Source of the DNA: Palaemon carinicauda
Taxonomy: Eukaryota; Arthropoda; Malacostraca; Decapoda; Palaemonidae
NCBI RefSeq assembly: GCF_036898095.1
Contig: NC_090746.1
Coordinates: 58,651,922-58,715,921, forward strand
Reading direction: 5' to 3'
DNA: 64,000 bases
Of this stretch, positions 12,801 through 26,900 are shown in pieces; the first letter of the stretch is position 1, and every line of letters starts with the position of its first letter. The notes below the pieces were generated by a model. It saw nothing but the letters and a program-made list of their open reading frames with translations, was not told the origin of the DNA and searched no databases. The position numbers and the translations under genes are program-made.

Positions 12801-14857
12801 TCAGAGAGGATTTTCGCATTAAGCTACAAAGCAGATGGCTGGACACTGGCAAAGATATTCAGCTTCATTCTACCGGGCAAAGTGGAATGTCTTCTGTGGA
12901 AGGGGTATCTCTCCCCTCGATGCCACTATCCCAGCAATAGCGGAGTTCCTTGTGCATCTGCGGCAGGAAATGCTCCTCTTGGTTTCTGCAGGAAAAGGTT
13001 ACCACTTAGCTTGAGTCTGGCCTTTAAGCTGAAAGGAGTAGATATTTCCTCTTCACTAGAACTCTCTCTCCTCATACGGTGTTATGAACTTACCTGTCCC
13101 CAGTCGGAAGTGAGACCTCCTCCATGGAACGGGGTTCGTATCCTTCGGTTCCTGAAGGGTCCTTGCTACGAATCATTACACCAGGCAACAGATCACCACC
13201 TTACTTTGAAGAGTGTTCCTACTCACCTTGGCTTCGGCCACAAGAGTTAGCGAACTTCATGGTCTCTCGTATGACATCGCCCATTCAAGGGGATGGGGAG
13301 AGGTAAGCTTCAGCTTCGTCCCTGAGTTTGTTGCAAAGATTCCAACGGTAGCTGATCCTAGATTCAATTCCTTCCGGATAACGAGTCTCCGGTCTGTAAC
13401 CAACGACCCAGATCAATTGCTACGATGTCCAGTAAGGAGTTTGAGGTTCTACCTCAAAAGAACATCAGCAGCTCGCCCGTGTGCCAGCACTCGTCATTGG
13501 CACGGGAAAGGTCAAGAGGAGGATCACGAAGAACACCATCTCTTCTTGGATTCGTAAGGTCATCGACCTCGCTCTAAATCCAGAGCATACGACGGCAGGG
13601 GCATTGCTACGACCCAGGCCTTCAAATGGAACTACCCCCACAGATTCTACAAGCGGTGTATGGAAGCATCAGATGACCCTCACCTCCCACTACCTGCAAG
13701 ACAGACGTAACCCACAGGAGACTCGATATGTTCTCTCGGTCTTGTGGTCATTGCACAACAACTGTTTTAACATCTCAAGCTCCTTGATGGACAAGTAGCA
13801 GGAGGTTGAGGACATTGGTTACCCAGTTTTAGTCTGAGTGAATGAATAAGAATGACTGGCTCTTTCTTTTCTTCATCCTCCCCTCTCTTGGGGAAATCAA
13901 CATAGTTTGTATTTTAGTTACGGAGCAAATGACAAATTTGGAAGTAATTTGTATTTTTCCTAGTGGTACAAACCTGGTGCTATTTATACAGATTGGTCCA
14001 CCAGCACCAGTCCCCCTTGTGGTCCTACCTCCAAGCAAAGTGAGTAACAAACACGGGTGAGTGAGTGAGAGGGGTAGCTACCAAACACCCCCCCGCTAAC
14101 TAGCAGGTGGGTGGTTAACCCTCGCTAAAATTCTAATGTCTCGTCTTTCCGCTTCGTCAAAAGTAATGTCCCTATAAATAGCTACAGGTTTGTATTGTTA
14201 GGAAAAATATAAATTACCTCCAAATTTGTCATATTTGTTAATACCAATTGTGTTTTTGTTTTTCAAGACCATTCATATAATTTTTTTTTCAGAAATTTGT
14301 TTGATTCTCCTGCTTTTTGGAATTGCAAGTGTACAGGCATTGAAGGACAATGATGACTGTGAATATAGGGATTCGGAGGGTATCTGTCAGAAGACGGCTG
14401 AAGAAATGATAAGACAAACTTTTGATGAAGAAGATGATGGTAAATCTGTGTTCACCGAGACTCATGACTGCAAAGTTGCTGGAAATACAGCTGATGGTGT
14501 TCATAGTGACGATATAAGTGAAGGGTCCTGTATTCGTAAAGATCTGGAAGATGAAGATCAAAGTGAACTTTCCATGTTCACGGCCGAATTTTGTGGACTT
14601 GGCGATGATAATTGTGGTGAAACTCCCTTGGAAGAGGACCTGGAGAGTAACAAAGATATTGAAGACTCAAATGAAGAAAGAATAGAGGCTTCAGTTGACC
14701 AAAGAATAGATGAAGGAAGGCAGTTACCAGATGAGGAATTGGAAAATGAAGGGGAGGTCGAAAAATCTAATCAGGACCCAGACCTAGAAAATGTACCCCT
14801 TAGAGAAATTCTACTGAAACTGAAGGTGTGTGTCTTGTACTGTATTACCTGAACATT

Positions 14858-14901
<44 letters not shown>

Positions 14902-17900
14902 ATGAGTTTTATTTCAACATTGTAACTGATATCAAGATATTTTGTATTTTATATTCAGTAATTCTCATATAGTTTGTTTATTTTTTTCTATACTGAGTTA
15001 TTTTCTCTGTTGGAGCCCTTGGGCTTGTTGCATCTTTTTTTTCCAACTAGGGTTATATCCTAACTAGTAAGGTTGAATTACTCTTGTCACTTTCAAAGAA
15101 GACCATTATTAAGTCATAAATTGGTTCCTTTGACAACAATTAAGCTACTGTACATTTAAGATTATATTTCCTCACACAGGGCAATACTTCCAATCATATT
15201 GTACCTTTGAATTATTTATTTTGTGATGAAATTGTTACTGCTGTACTGTGTACTACTAGTGATAAATTATCATATGATCATAAATTTATAATTTGGATAA
15301 CTTTTTATTACATATTTTATATACAAAATTAAAGAAAACATTACTAAAATTTACTTGAATTGTCTATAATAAGCATTAACATTTTTCTTGTGATTACTGT
15401 AAATTTTTGTTTCTTGTTATTTTTATGAATTGCCAAGCTACAACCCTAGATGGAAAAGCAGAATGCTATAAGGCCAGGGGCTCCTATAGGGAAAATAGCC
15501 CAGTGAGGAAATGAAACGGAAAAATAAATATTTTAAGAATAACTCCCATATAAACTATAAAAACTTTAACAAAACAAGAGGAAGAGAAATTAGATAGATT
15601 AGTGTGCCCAAGTGTATAACAAAACAAGAGGAAGAGAAATTAGATAGATTAGTGTGCCCAAGTGTACCCTCAAGCAAGAGAACTCTAACCCAAGATAGTG
15701 GAAGACCATGGTACAGAGGCTATGGCACTACCCAAGACTATAGAACAATGGTTTGATTTTGGAGTGTCCTTGTCCTAGAAGAGCTGCTTACCACTAAAGA
15801 TTCTCTTCTACCCTTACCAAGAGGAGAGTAGCCACTGAACAAATACAGTGCAGTAATTAACCCCTTTGGTATAACCAACAAGTTAGTGGTAAGTAATTTG
15901 CCAACTATAGTGCTAAAGTATGTGAAAATAACCGAAATGTTTCTTTCCCCTTTAGCCTGAAGGACTAACAGATAATGAGGAGGAAGTGCCAAATGATTTC
16001 TCTGTAACTGAAGCCAGTATGGGAGAGTATGGAGAGGTGAGTTTAAATTTTAGCTAATGGCAATGTTGTCTTTAATTATTCATAAAAATGTAAGCCAGTA
16101 TGGGAGAGTATGGACAGGCCAATTTAAATTGTAACTAATGGCAATGTTGTCTTTAATTATTCATAAAAATATATTCATGATTTGAAGTAAATATTCTAGT
16201 TTGCAGAACCTGTATTACAAGTGACTGAAAATTGCTATAAGTTTTGTGACAGCTGATATTCGCTGTTTTAGTTTATTGTGAAGTCTTGCTCAGGCAATTG
16301 TTGTTATATGAGTAAGTTTTCAATGCATTAGTGTTTCTTTACATAGTATTGTATATATATCTCTCTACTTGGCATTCTTTCTCTTTTAGAGCTTGTGTTA
16401 TATTATTTTTGACATGATATATTGCAATATTGTAGACCTTTCATAATTATAGTAGCTTGATCAATTATTGTTGCTTACACAGACAGATACTGTATGTATG
16501 TCTTTGAACAGCAAATCAAACAAACGATTACAATACCGACAAAGATGAATATAGCATCACATTTATTTTGAATGAGAACCAGTAGCAATGCTGCCACAGG
16601 GGAAAAAAAGTGGAATTTTGTAATGGCAGGAATTTATATAATTATGTACCTTAGGGGGTAATGGCATATACTAAACTGAGATTTACTCTTAAGAAAAGTG
16701 GTGTAAAGGGGAATTAGTAATAATCCTAATGAAAGATAATTTTTATAGAATATCTAGTCTTCCTTATATATAAACTGGTGATTTCCAAAACCAGATCAGA
16801 ACTGCAATGAACTTTTACTATTTTACTTTTTAACTTCTTTTCTTATAATTACATGATACTCCGTTACATTACTAGGTTACTCAATTTATTGGTTCTAATG
16901 AAGTTTTTAAAGTGGGAATGAAAATATTGTTTTATTTATTCCATAACTGGAGGTCGAGGAAGGGATGCTAGATTCTTCAGGGTCACCAGAAAAACAGGAA
17001 TATGGTTTGGATGGTAGCAGTGCAGATGGCAATAAAAATGGAAGTGGAACTGGAAGCAGCGTCAGCAAGAAAGCAGTCTGCTCTGAATTAAATGTAACAG
17101 AACCTGCTGGAGATGTGGAGGTATGATTAAATGGTTTTTATAATTCTATGGCTTCCAGGGGTATAATTGTGTACAATTATGTTTATAATTACATTCTCCC
17201 CAAGGTATTCATTTGTCCAATGAACCAGAAAGGGAGTGATAAAATTGGTAGCATGTATGGTTTTTAAGGATCATTGTAAATACAGGTCCACCATCATTAG
17301 TCCAACACCTTCGATTTTAGAACCATGCCTGACTAGATAATTTGCGAATATACCTCATATCCTTCTTTTCTTAACAGTATTTAAGCATTAGAAACTTGAA
17401 TTAAACATTATCAAATGTAAAGTGCCTGAATTTGTATGCAGCAGGATAAAAATTTAAAACTTCATCTGCATTAGTTTCATGTTCAGTCTTCAACCATACA
17501 TTATAGTGTATACTGTAATGATATTGTCATCTTTTTTTTTTTTTTCTTATCTTGGTTTAATGAAATACAACCAAAATAGGTAAATAGCTTTATGTCAACA
17601 CAAATAACTCGTGAGTACCTTGTTGCTTTAAACAAAACCATCATTAACCAGTCAAAGTGTTTAGGAGAAGACTAATTGGTAAGGGACCTCTGATAGTGGT
17701 TTTAACACGCCCCAGTTATTATACCGACACCCTATAAGGGTGAGCGAGCTGGGTATATTCCTGGCATTCCATGCAACTTTTTTCTCTGGTATATTTAGCA
17801 GTATTTATACCTTAGAAATGGTGCTATAAGGAGCATTTCACTGGGCGACACAGGTCCCTCGCCCAGAAATAGATTTTTCCTTCGTCAAAATTCCTTTTTG

Positions 17901-20900
17901 CTTATTTTCACCATTTATTTTATCGAGTAATCCTTAAAAATAAAACAAATGAATCTGTCAATTGAAAGGAATTTTTTTTTTAATTTACTCAGGTTGTACA
18001 AAAATTTAAGATCAGTATTTAATATTGCTTCAATAGGTTGAATCTTAGCCCATTGACTAACTTTCTTTGTTTCAGCTTTTTATAAAACATTTTACATTAT
18101 TGTACCACAGTTCATTTAAATTTTGACCAAAATGTGTATGTTTTTCGTAAGGAATAGTTTTGTAGTAATCAAAGTAATAAGCGAGGGTAAGATTTCTGTT
18201 TATGAGAATTTTAGTCTTTGTTTCCACAACATATTTTAGCTCTACTAAGGTATTAACTTCTCTTAGATTTCCTCTACATATCTTAGCTGTACTGAGGTAC
18301 AGTAATAACTTCTTAGATATCATAGTTTCTATTTTATTTTATTTAATATAAGGTAATCTATAGCATTCCTTTTCTATTATGTTTAGTACTTGGCCTTTGT
18401 GGCTAACCTTTGTAGACCTAAAAACTCCCAATTAAAAGAGCTTTTCATTATGGTAACTTCCGCCAATTTCAGAGACAAAATACCTCTCAGATTCAGCCCA
18501 TCTTTTTATCTTGGTGAAAAGATTTTATTGACAAAAGTTATTTCTCTTTTTGTAGTAAGTGCTTGAAATAATTGCTAAATATTTAGATTAATATGCTAAG
18601 ATTGAGTTTAAGCAGTTTAATTGATTTATTCTTATTTGTTTTCAGATCATCAATGCTACTCTTCTTATGAAACTTTTGCAAGGAAATTCTAATGTGACAA
18701 ATAGGTCAATATCGGCTACCTGTCATTTAATTTATTTCTTCAGCCCATATTGCCCATTCTCAGTGGCAGGTTCTCCATATGTGAACGCAATGGCACGCTC
18801 CCTCAAGAATATCCCTGTTTATGGATTAGACAGCATTGAGCATCATAGGTAAGAAGCTTTCAAGGAATAGTCTGCCAGTTTGAAGTCCAATCCTTTTTAT
18901 GGGTAGAAGTTTGGCCCAGGCACCAGCCACCCATTGAAATATTAGGTCCTCTGACTGGCCAGACAGTACTACATTGGATCCTTCTCTCTGGTTATGGCTC
19001 ATTTTGTTTTTGCCTACACATACACCGAATAGCCCGGCCTATTCTTTCCATATTCTCCTCTGTCCTCATACACCTGACAACATTGAGATTACCGAATAAT
19101 TCTTGTTTACTCAAGGGGTTAACTACTGCAATGTTCATTAATTGTTCAGGGGCACTTTCCTCTTGGTAAGGGTAGAAAAGAATCTGTAGCTATGGTAAGT
19201 AGCTCTTCCAGGAGATGGACACTCCATATTCAAACCATTGTTGTCTAGTCGTGGGTAGTACCAAAGCCTCAGTAACATGGCCTTTCACTGTCTTAGATGA
19301 GAGTTCTCTTGCTTTAGGGTACACTCGGGCATGCTGTTCTCTTATTTCTCTTCTATTTTTTTTCTTTTTTTTTATGTTTTTATAGTTTAGGCTATATATT
19401 AAAGATCTAATTTAATGTTATTGCTGTTTTTAAAATATTTTATTTTAATTGTTTATTACTTCTCTTGTAGTTTATTAATTTCCTTGTTTCCTTTCCTAGC
19501 TGGGCTATTTTTCCCTGTTAGAGCCCTTGGGCTTATAGCATGGGTCTTTTCTTTGCTTGCACATACTGTACAGAGGCAAGGGACAATGACATTGCCCTAG
19601 CAAGTAGGACAATGCCCTAGAGACTGACCATAAAAAATATATGATCAGCGCCCCTCTCCACCCAAGCTAGGACCAGGGAGGGCCAGGCAATGGCTGCTGA
19701 TGACTCAACAGATAGACCAATAGGCTCCCTCAAAGCCCCCAACCTTAGCTCACAAGGATGGTAAGGTTGCAGACAGTAAAGGCACCGAATCTGAGTGGGA
19801 CTCTAACCCCCGTCTGGCAAACACCAGGCAGAGATGTTACCAATCAGGCCATAACAACCCAAAACATTGAGCATATCACACCTTACACACTAGCATATGT
19901 GGTTAGCTACAGCTGGCTATTTGACAACACATAGTAAAGGTAGAAGAGATATTTTGTTTCTTACTGGACTACTATCTCTGCTTTGCTATAAGTTGTGAAG
20001 CAATGATTTAACCACTAGTGCTGCACCTTAGCTTTATACATTAAGTAGTAGTAATAATAATACAGAAACATCAAATAATATTTATACAGTGAAGCCCATT
20101 TAGATAGATAACTATATTGTAGTATCTTTCGCTGGAGTTTAACAGAAGTGATAAACTTGTAATTGGTAGTTACCTGTGTTGTTGGGTGTTAAAACTTCCA
20201 CTGTAGTGCCTGTTAAAAAATGAGCTATCATGCTGCTCTTGACAAAATATTCTTTTATTTATATTGATATTTATCCAAAATAAAAATGTATTATATTGAG
20301 GCTTATTTAAAAAACGCATGGGTCTCATTACCTTTAGTTCTTTTTGTACTACTGTACATATTTTGATCACAGAGAAATTTTATGAGAGGACTTTGCATTT
20401 ATAGTGGCAGTAGCATAATAATATCTTCATTAAGACAACTGTTTTGTTTTTATTGTGTAACAAAATCATCAAAGGAAAGGTGTGAAAAGCAAAAGTAAGA
20501 GAGCTTAATTAGCATTTTTATTGCAATTATAATTACAGTAATATATGGATAACTTGAAATATTTCATGTGCTTTGAGGTGCATCATATGTTCACATTATT
20601 TTTTCTTATCTGGTACAGTACCTCTACTTTTTTAAATATGCTCACTTACACAAATTTCATTATCTCAATTTTGTTGGGAGATACTTTGTACCCCTGACTA
20701 ACTTAAGGACTGATTGAGTATAGTTAATCATTTCATTTGAAGAGTTCATAGGTTTTGATATACAGTATTTTTGTAAGTTTCAACATTACCATTTGTCTGG
20801 GAAGTGATAATTATTCATGGGGGTAGCTAATATCTTTTTTCTTTATTTAATACTAGTATGTTTCTAGAGATGGGTAAATAATACAAATTATTTTCTGATT

Positions 20901-23900
20901 TCAGTGTGAATGCTCGATATGGTGTAATGGGAACACCAACCTTACTGCTATTTCATAATGGAAATGGTGTTGGACGTTATAATGCATCTGAATTTTCAGT
21001 AATGCAACTATTGTCATTCATAAATCACTACACAGATCAGAGTATTACTGACATTAATGTAACATCAGCAGACTTTAGGGTAAGTTACTCTTGACTTAAC
21101 ATATTTGATCAAGTTATAAACTTTTTTTGAGGTAAATTTCTTTATGATGTGATTCAAAACAATTTGAAATTATTCACTATATTGCCTACCAACCACATAA
21201 TATCCTTCTGCCTTATAAACGATTATTATGAAATAGTATATTAAGACTGCTGCGCTGATTTTCCTAGCTCATAAATCTGGTTTCTGCCATTGTTTTTCTA
21301 ACTTTTGTGGAAAATACTTTTAGTACATTTCATTATATATTTATTCAAATTTACTTTTAGTGTGTCTCTTGTAATATACATGTATGTAGGAAAGTCCAAC
21401 TGAAATTCTCAAGAATATATTTAAATTACTCTATATTATTCTATGTAATAGTATACACAGTACAATATATTCATCAACCCTAAACTAACACAATACAGTA
21501 CCTGGTTGACCTTTATGCATTGATTTGTTGTATACTGTATATAGTATGTTGAAAAAACTTAAAATCCTATTATTTTTATAAAATTACCCAAGCTCATCTG
21601 TTATGAGTAATTTTTCCTTGTTCCAATAACCTTGGGACTGGAGACCAGGAATTCACAAAAGGCCTTGGCATCATGGAGATCTACGGTGATCCTTAAGGAG
21701 ATTTTGTGGAGGTGTTCGCCTAGATCATGCTCCCCTCTTTGGGGAGTAGTATAAGATGCCTTTCGGTATCTTTCCCCCTTTGGCACTAACAGGGAACAGG
21801 TCCGACGGGAATTCCTGTGACTACTGTATACGAAAGATGATCTGACTCCTCTAAGGTCGTTTCCCACCTCGGTCATCATCCAGAGGGCCCCGTAGGACTT
21901 TCCCTTGATAGAAGGGGAAAGGTTACCTCAGACAGTCTCGATCAGGGTGGCCTCATTGATTACTCTGTGGTTAGTCTACCATTGGAGGCTCTAGACAAGG
22001 TGGTGTTCAGGCTTTGGCTAGGATCTCGGCAAGATCAAGAAGTTTCCGCCAGAGGAAATATTTCAAGACCATTAAGTTTTCTCTTTTCCCCCTTGTACCA
22101 TCGGAACATGTGGAACATCAGGTTACCCATAACTCTTCTGCAGAAGACTTGATCATTGGTTCTGTAGAGCTTCAGCTACCATCCAGTGAACCAACTGGGA
22201 CATAAAGAATTCATATGCTGTCATTACCTAACAAAACTTTTTGGCTTACAATTGTAGGCGAGGGTCTTTCTCTTTCCTTCAAGGTCAATGACTGAAGGGG
22301 GAGAAAGCAAACCAAGACTGGCAATCGCTCCAGGCTATTCCTTTTGTCATCGATAGTTTTTCGTCAGATGCTGCTAGCTAGTTTCTTTACCTAACAAGGT
22401 TCTTTACCTATCAAGGTAAGCATGCGAGCTTCTCATTAGAACAACCGTTACCCCACCCACACTCCCCTACGTGGAATACCAAAAAAATGGGTACTGTCTC
22501 CGAGTAGAGGCTCAATGGCACTATCAGTGCCAGCAATCCTGATAAAGATGGTGAGGCACTTCCAGTGGGAGGATCCCGACGAATCAGGTGAAGGAGAAGG
22601 GGAATAACAGACCCGAACTTGGAGTAGTCAATATCCAAACGCTTAAGTTCCTCATCTGCTCCACCTCTTCTCATTTTCCCCTTCTCAGTCTTGAACTAAT
22701 TTCTTCAGAGTCCTACTGTCAGATGTTGATGACTTTTCTGCCGCGGTGGGAATAAGAAAGGATGTCTCTCTAAATGGATACAGTGATTCTCTAGGCTGCT
22801 GCTTCAATTCATTGACATAGGAAAGATATCTGAAATTGCTTGATAAAATATGACGTCACTACAAATCTAGAGAAGTCAGTCCTTCGCCCAGAGAAATTCT
22901 CTCAGATCTAAGAGAGAGATGATCCCAAAGGGGGGTTATCCCGGGATCATGTACCATGCCCGTGGGAGGTGGCACTCTTGTTCCTTCCTTCAGTAGCCCT
23001 TAACTAGAGGTTGCTAGTCCTTCTATCATTGGCAACTAACTCGTTCCAAACGAGAATCTCCGGATGTGTTGCATCCAATAAGTACATCATCTCTATGGGT
23101 CGGTGGCTCAATGGAAGTCAGAAGACTTTACTTGCACTTCAAGGATTAGAAACGTAAGCTTTACTAGAGCATCAGTGTCACTTTGCCGTTGGAGCTCTAA
23201 TCAGCTTCAATCTCCTCAAAACATTTCGATCAGTAGGGAAGGCTCTGAGCATTGACTTTCCATGACACCATAGAGCTTCAATGAAATTTACACAGCTGCC
23301 ACTAAATTCTTGGATTTAGTATTGGTCAATACAAACAACTTTTCAGCTGCTAAGTTCCAATTGGAAGGAACATATAGGGTGACCAACTAACAGGTTGTCT
23401 TCGTACCCCTAGATAAGTCTATTGATGTGCATCCTCCCCAACCTGAAAGCTTCCAGTATCCCATTTGCCTATACCAGAGGCAGCATTCAAGGGCACCGTC
23501 CGACATCCCTGTAATTACCATGGCATATTCAGATTGTCAGTGTGCTGCCTCTTAGAGTGACCATTTGACAAAGCTCAAATCACCTTTAACCATAGCAGGA
23601 CGCTCATAACCCTGAAATGGCTAAAGGTAGAGAATACTTCTACTGTTCCAATGAGGAGGAATCGGAGAGATCTGCACCTCTATCTGACCGATTGGGCTTG
23701 CCTTGTGACCAGATACTCCACAGGCCGGTGGAATCTTCAACTTCTTGGGTAGAGATTCTCGGACATCCCATCACAGAGGAAAAATATTCGCTTTTTTGGC
23801 GATTCGAATGTCTAGACTCTTCGGGGATTTATCCCCTCTGTATACCAAGCCAAGGGTTCTTCTAACGTTTTCGGCATCATAGTATAGAGGCATTTTTCTT

Positions 23901-26900
23901 AGAATATCCATTCAGTTGGGTATGAGCTGTTACCTTCCCTGTAGGGGTGAAAATACTCTTCAGAGAAAGCCATTAAAGACTATCTCCAGGCTAGGGCCAG
24001 ATGTAGAATAGTTTCCTGCTCGGAGCCAGGAATGGAGGTCTATCTCCTGGCCATAAGCCAGGTCTTCAATAATTGTGGTTTTGTTATTATAGAGCGATTC
24101 TCACTCTTATGTAGCTTGGATAGGACTTTCTTCGAAGGGAGACTACTGCTTGGGTATGTGACATAGGTTCTCTGTTCCATTGAGAGGGCCCTGTAAGGAT
24201 TGCTGAAGCTGACCGCAGTTGAGAAACTCTTCATTATTATTGTTATCATTACTTGCTAAGCTAGTTAAAGTACTGTACAGTTTCTCAAGAATTGCTGTTT
24301 TCTATCCTCTTACAGATGAATTCCGTCAGCATCAAGTCAGACATTTTTCCTTTTGTTATAATTTACTTAGTATATCAGGGAATGTTTGGTCGATTGTAGC
24401 AAGATAACCATTCGTGCACAGACAACCCTCTTGATCAACGGTGACATCATCCTCCCAAGACTTATTGGTGATCACTTAAATAGTGCTTGAAGTATCACTA
24501 GTCAGCAATGAACATTCCTCTTCTGGTTTTAGTGGAACAGGAATATGGAACGATCTAAGCTGGCAGCTGAGTGACTTACTCCATCACAGGATCTTCTCAC
24601 CTCTGAGAAATCTACTGTTCACATAGCAACCAGTCAGTCTCAGGGATATGGTCCACATAAGAAATGCACCTACTTTACAACCTGCTGGGAATACATGCAG
24701 TATTACCTAATATTGCAAACTTTCCAGAAGAGTTTTGAAAAACTGTGTAGTGTTAACGAGCAGCAACACTGCTGTTTATGACGTTGTTACAACAAGAAAG
24801 GGGTCTTGTTTCATAGACCCTTTACAAGTTAGCAAGCAGATGCACACTTGGGAAGTCGATAATGTAGTATGGCAGTCAGCAAGGTTTAAACAAACAGGAG
24901 GACTGTTACAGCAGATGCTCTTAAGTCAACAGGGACGCAGTGTAGGGGTCAGAAGTAATCCTTACATTCATCATTGCTCGACCTGCTTGTCAATCAATTA
25001 AACAAGGGAACAACAAACGTCCATTATTCTGCTCTGTTCTCACCCCAATGGCAACATTCAAGGACACTTTCCAGCTTCCTCAGGAATTTTAGATGCTTGT
25101 GCTTTTTTGTCCTTTTACCCAAGATTACCAAACAGTTAGTGATTGTAGGGCATGACACTACAGGAGCTAAGCTTCAGTTGTCAGAAAATATGGGGACGCT
25201 TCATCTAGATAGTAACTCCAACATGTGGGTATTGCTTGGCCCTTGGCATTCACAAAGTGTAACTATCTGTTTGACAGTTTAGAGATTTCAGAAGCTACCT
25301 TAACAAGGGCGCCTGGTGGGTAGGCTCCATTCATGTGAGGGGTTGATGGCAAGAGAAAATTTTCATGTCATAGTAAGCCAGGGTTTCTCTTTCAAAATAA
25401 GAACTCTTACCAATTAATGAGGTGATGGCGAGACATACTCGCCGTGGATCTGAAGAATTTTTTTTTTTTTGCTCACTGCTGGAAGTGGCAGGCTAGCCCC
25501 TATAAAGGCTTCATTCTGATGCAGGTGATAGGATATTCATTGTCTGGTATGTGATGTTTTTCTTGTTCAGGGGACCCTGCAAAGTTAGGCCATAATCACT
25601 TTCAGGATAGAGTTGTTTTTGGGTTTTGTCTCTTAGTTATATTAAGGCAACTTGTTTCCTTTGTTTTGTCACTTCTAGTTTTGACACTGCAGGAATTGGC
25701 ACTTGGCAAGTTACATAATTGTTTAGGGCAGGATTTAGTGGTAATCTTTCATGTGATTGCCTTTCCTAGACTATTTGCTCCTGAATATATAAGTTGTGGT
25801 AGTCAGACATTGGCTAAGAATCAGCCTGAGATAGTTCCAGGTTCTGTGAGTTTTTATATTACTGTAGAGGTATGCTGCTGCAAAATCATCTGTGATGGAT
25901 GTGGGAGGAACAGCATTTGTATATTATTCTCTTGATGATATTCAGTGGGATTTTGGCGAGGTTGGAATGTTGACTCCCATCTTATCAGCTCTCTATACAG
26001 TAATTCCCTCCTTGACATGTAACCCTTTTGTGCATCCTTGACTTCTTTGGTTACAATACCGTCTGTGTACCATCCGCTTTTTATCAAAGCTTCGACAAGG
26101 AAAATGTTGTGGAAGCCATCTGCCATTGTTAGGTCACAACACTGTTGGTACTGGTGGATTTTGTCCAACAGGAACTTAGCTTCAACAGTTTTTTGGTCAG
26201 CATAGCTTTTTTTTCATATAGTCACAATTAAGTCAGCCTTAAACTATAAAAAGATACAAGAAGGCATTATGATCTTTCCTCCAAAAGAGAACTGTAAGCA
26301 TTTTCTTGGTGATAGGTAGGAGCACCTTCAAGGTTTTTGTTTTTCGAAGGCTTAAGTGTCTACTTTTATAAATTCATGGTACTTAATGGACTACCCAAAA
26401 TTATCTCTTGGCAGGTTTGACAGTCACAGTCATATTGTGTTCTCAAAGTTTTTTTTTTCAGTACAGAACGAAAAGTCCACATACTGTTCCCAATCTGCAG
26501 AATAAATACAAATTTCATCAAAGTAAAACAAATCATATGAAGCAAGTATTAGTGGCATAGGCAGTCACAAGACCAAAATTGAACTAATCCTATATTAGTG
26601 AGAAAAGCAGTCAAAAGATTCTGCTCTCTAAATCCAGGGTATCTGGTAATAAGCTTAACAGTTATTTAGTTCATTACTTAGGATAGATATTCTTTATATT
26701 TTTCTCCATACAGTACTGTACTAGGTATGGCATGGTAAATTTTGACAATTTCATTACCTGTAGGCAGTGGATTTCATACCGTGACAACAGGACAGCAATG
26801 TGAAGAAAGATTGCTGGATAATCATTTTCTAATTTCAAAATACTTTCAATACAGTATCAGCTTGCTGAGATTGAGAAAGGTTGAATTAAGCCTTGCCTGA

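Larger units (their letters stand above)
7222..14230 (+). mobile_element. DIRS-type retrotransposon A1 (7.0 kb, decayed)
   Basis: The left end (from TTTGTTCCTTAACTG at about 7223) and the right end (to CAAATTTGTC at 14230) are inverted repeats over about 100 bp, including CATTAGAATTTTAGCGAGGG near the left and its complement near the right. The interior shows the DIRS order: gag-like zinc segment (7519), gag core (to about 10.6 kb), reverse transcriptase (to 11.6 kb), RNase H (11.7-12.6 kb) and tyrosine recombinase (12.8-13.8 kb). There is no integrase and no LTR. All frames are broken. The element fills intron 1 of TXNDC15 in the gene's own orientation. Confidence 0.85.

Noticed and set aside
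14226..14292. ATG at 14226 as the TXNDC15 start
   Set aside because: It lies in the polypyrimidine tract before a strong acceptor; the 31-nt exon at 6853 gives a better signal peptide and correct phase.
19790..19862. Functional tRNA gene
   Set aside because: A and B box-like words are present but no acceptor or anticodon stem closes; it is the head of a SINE.
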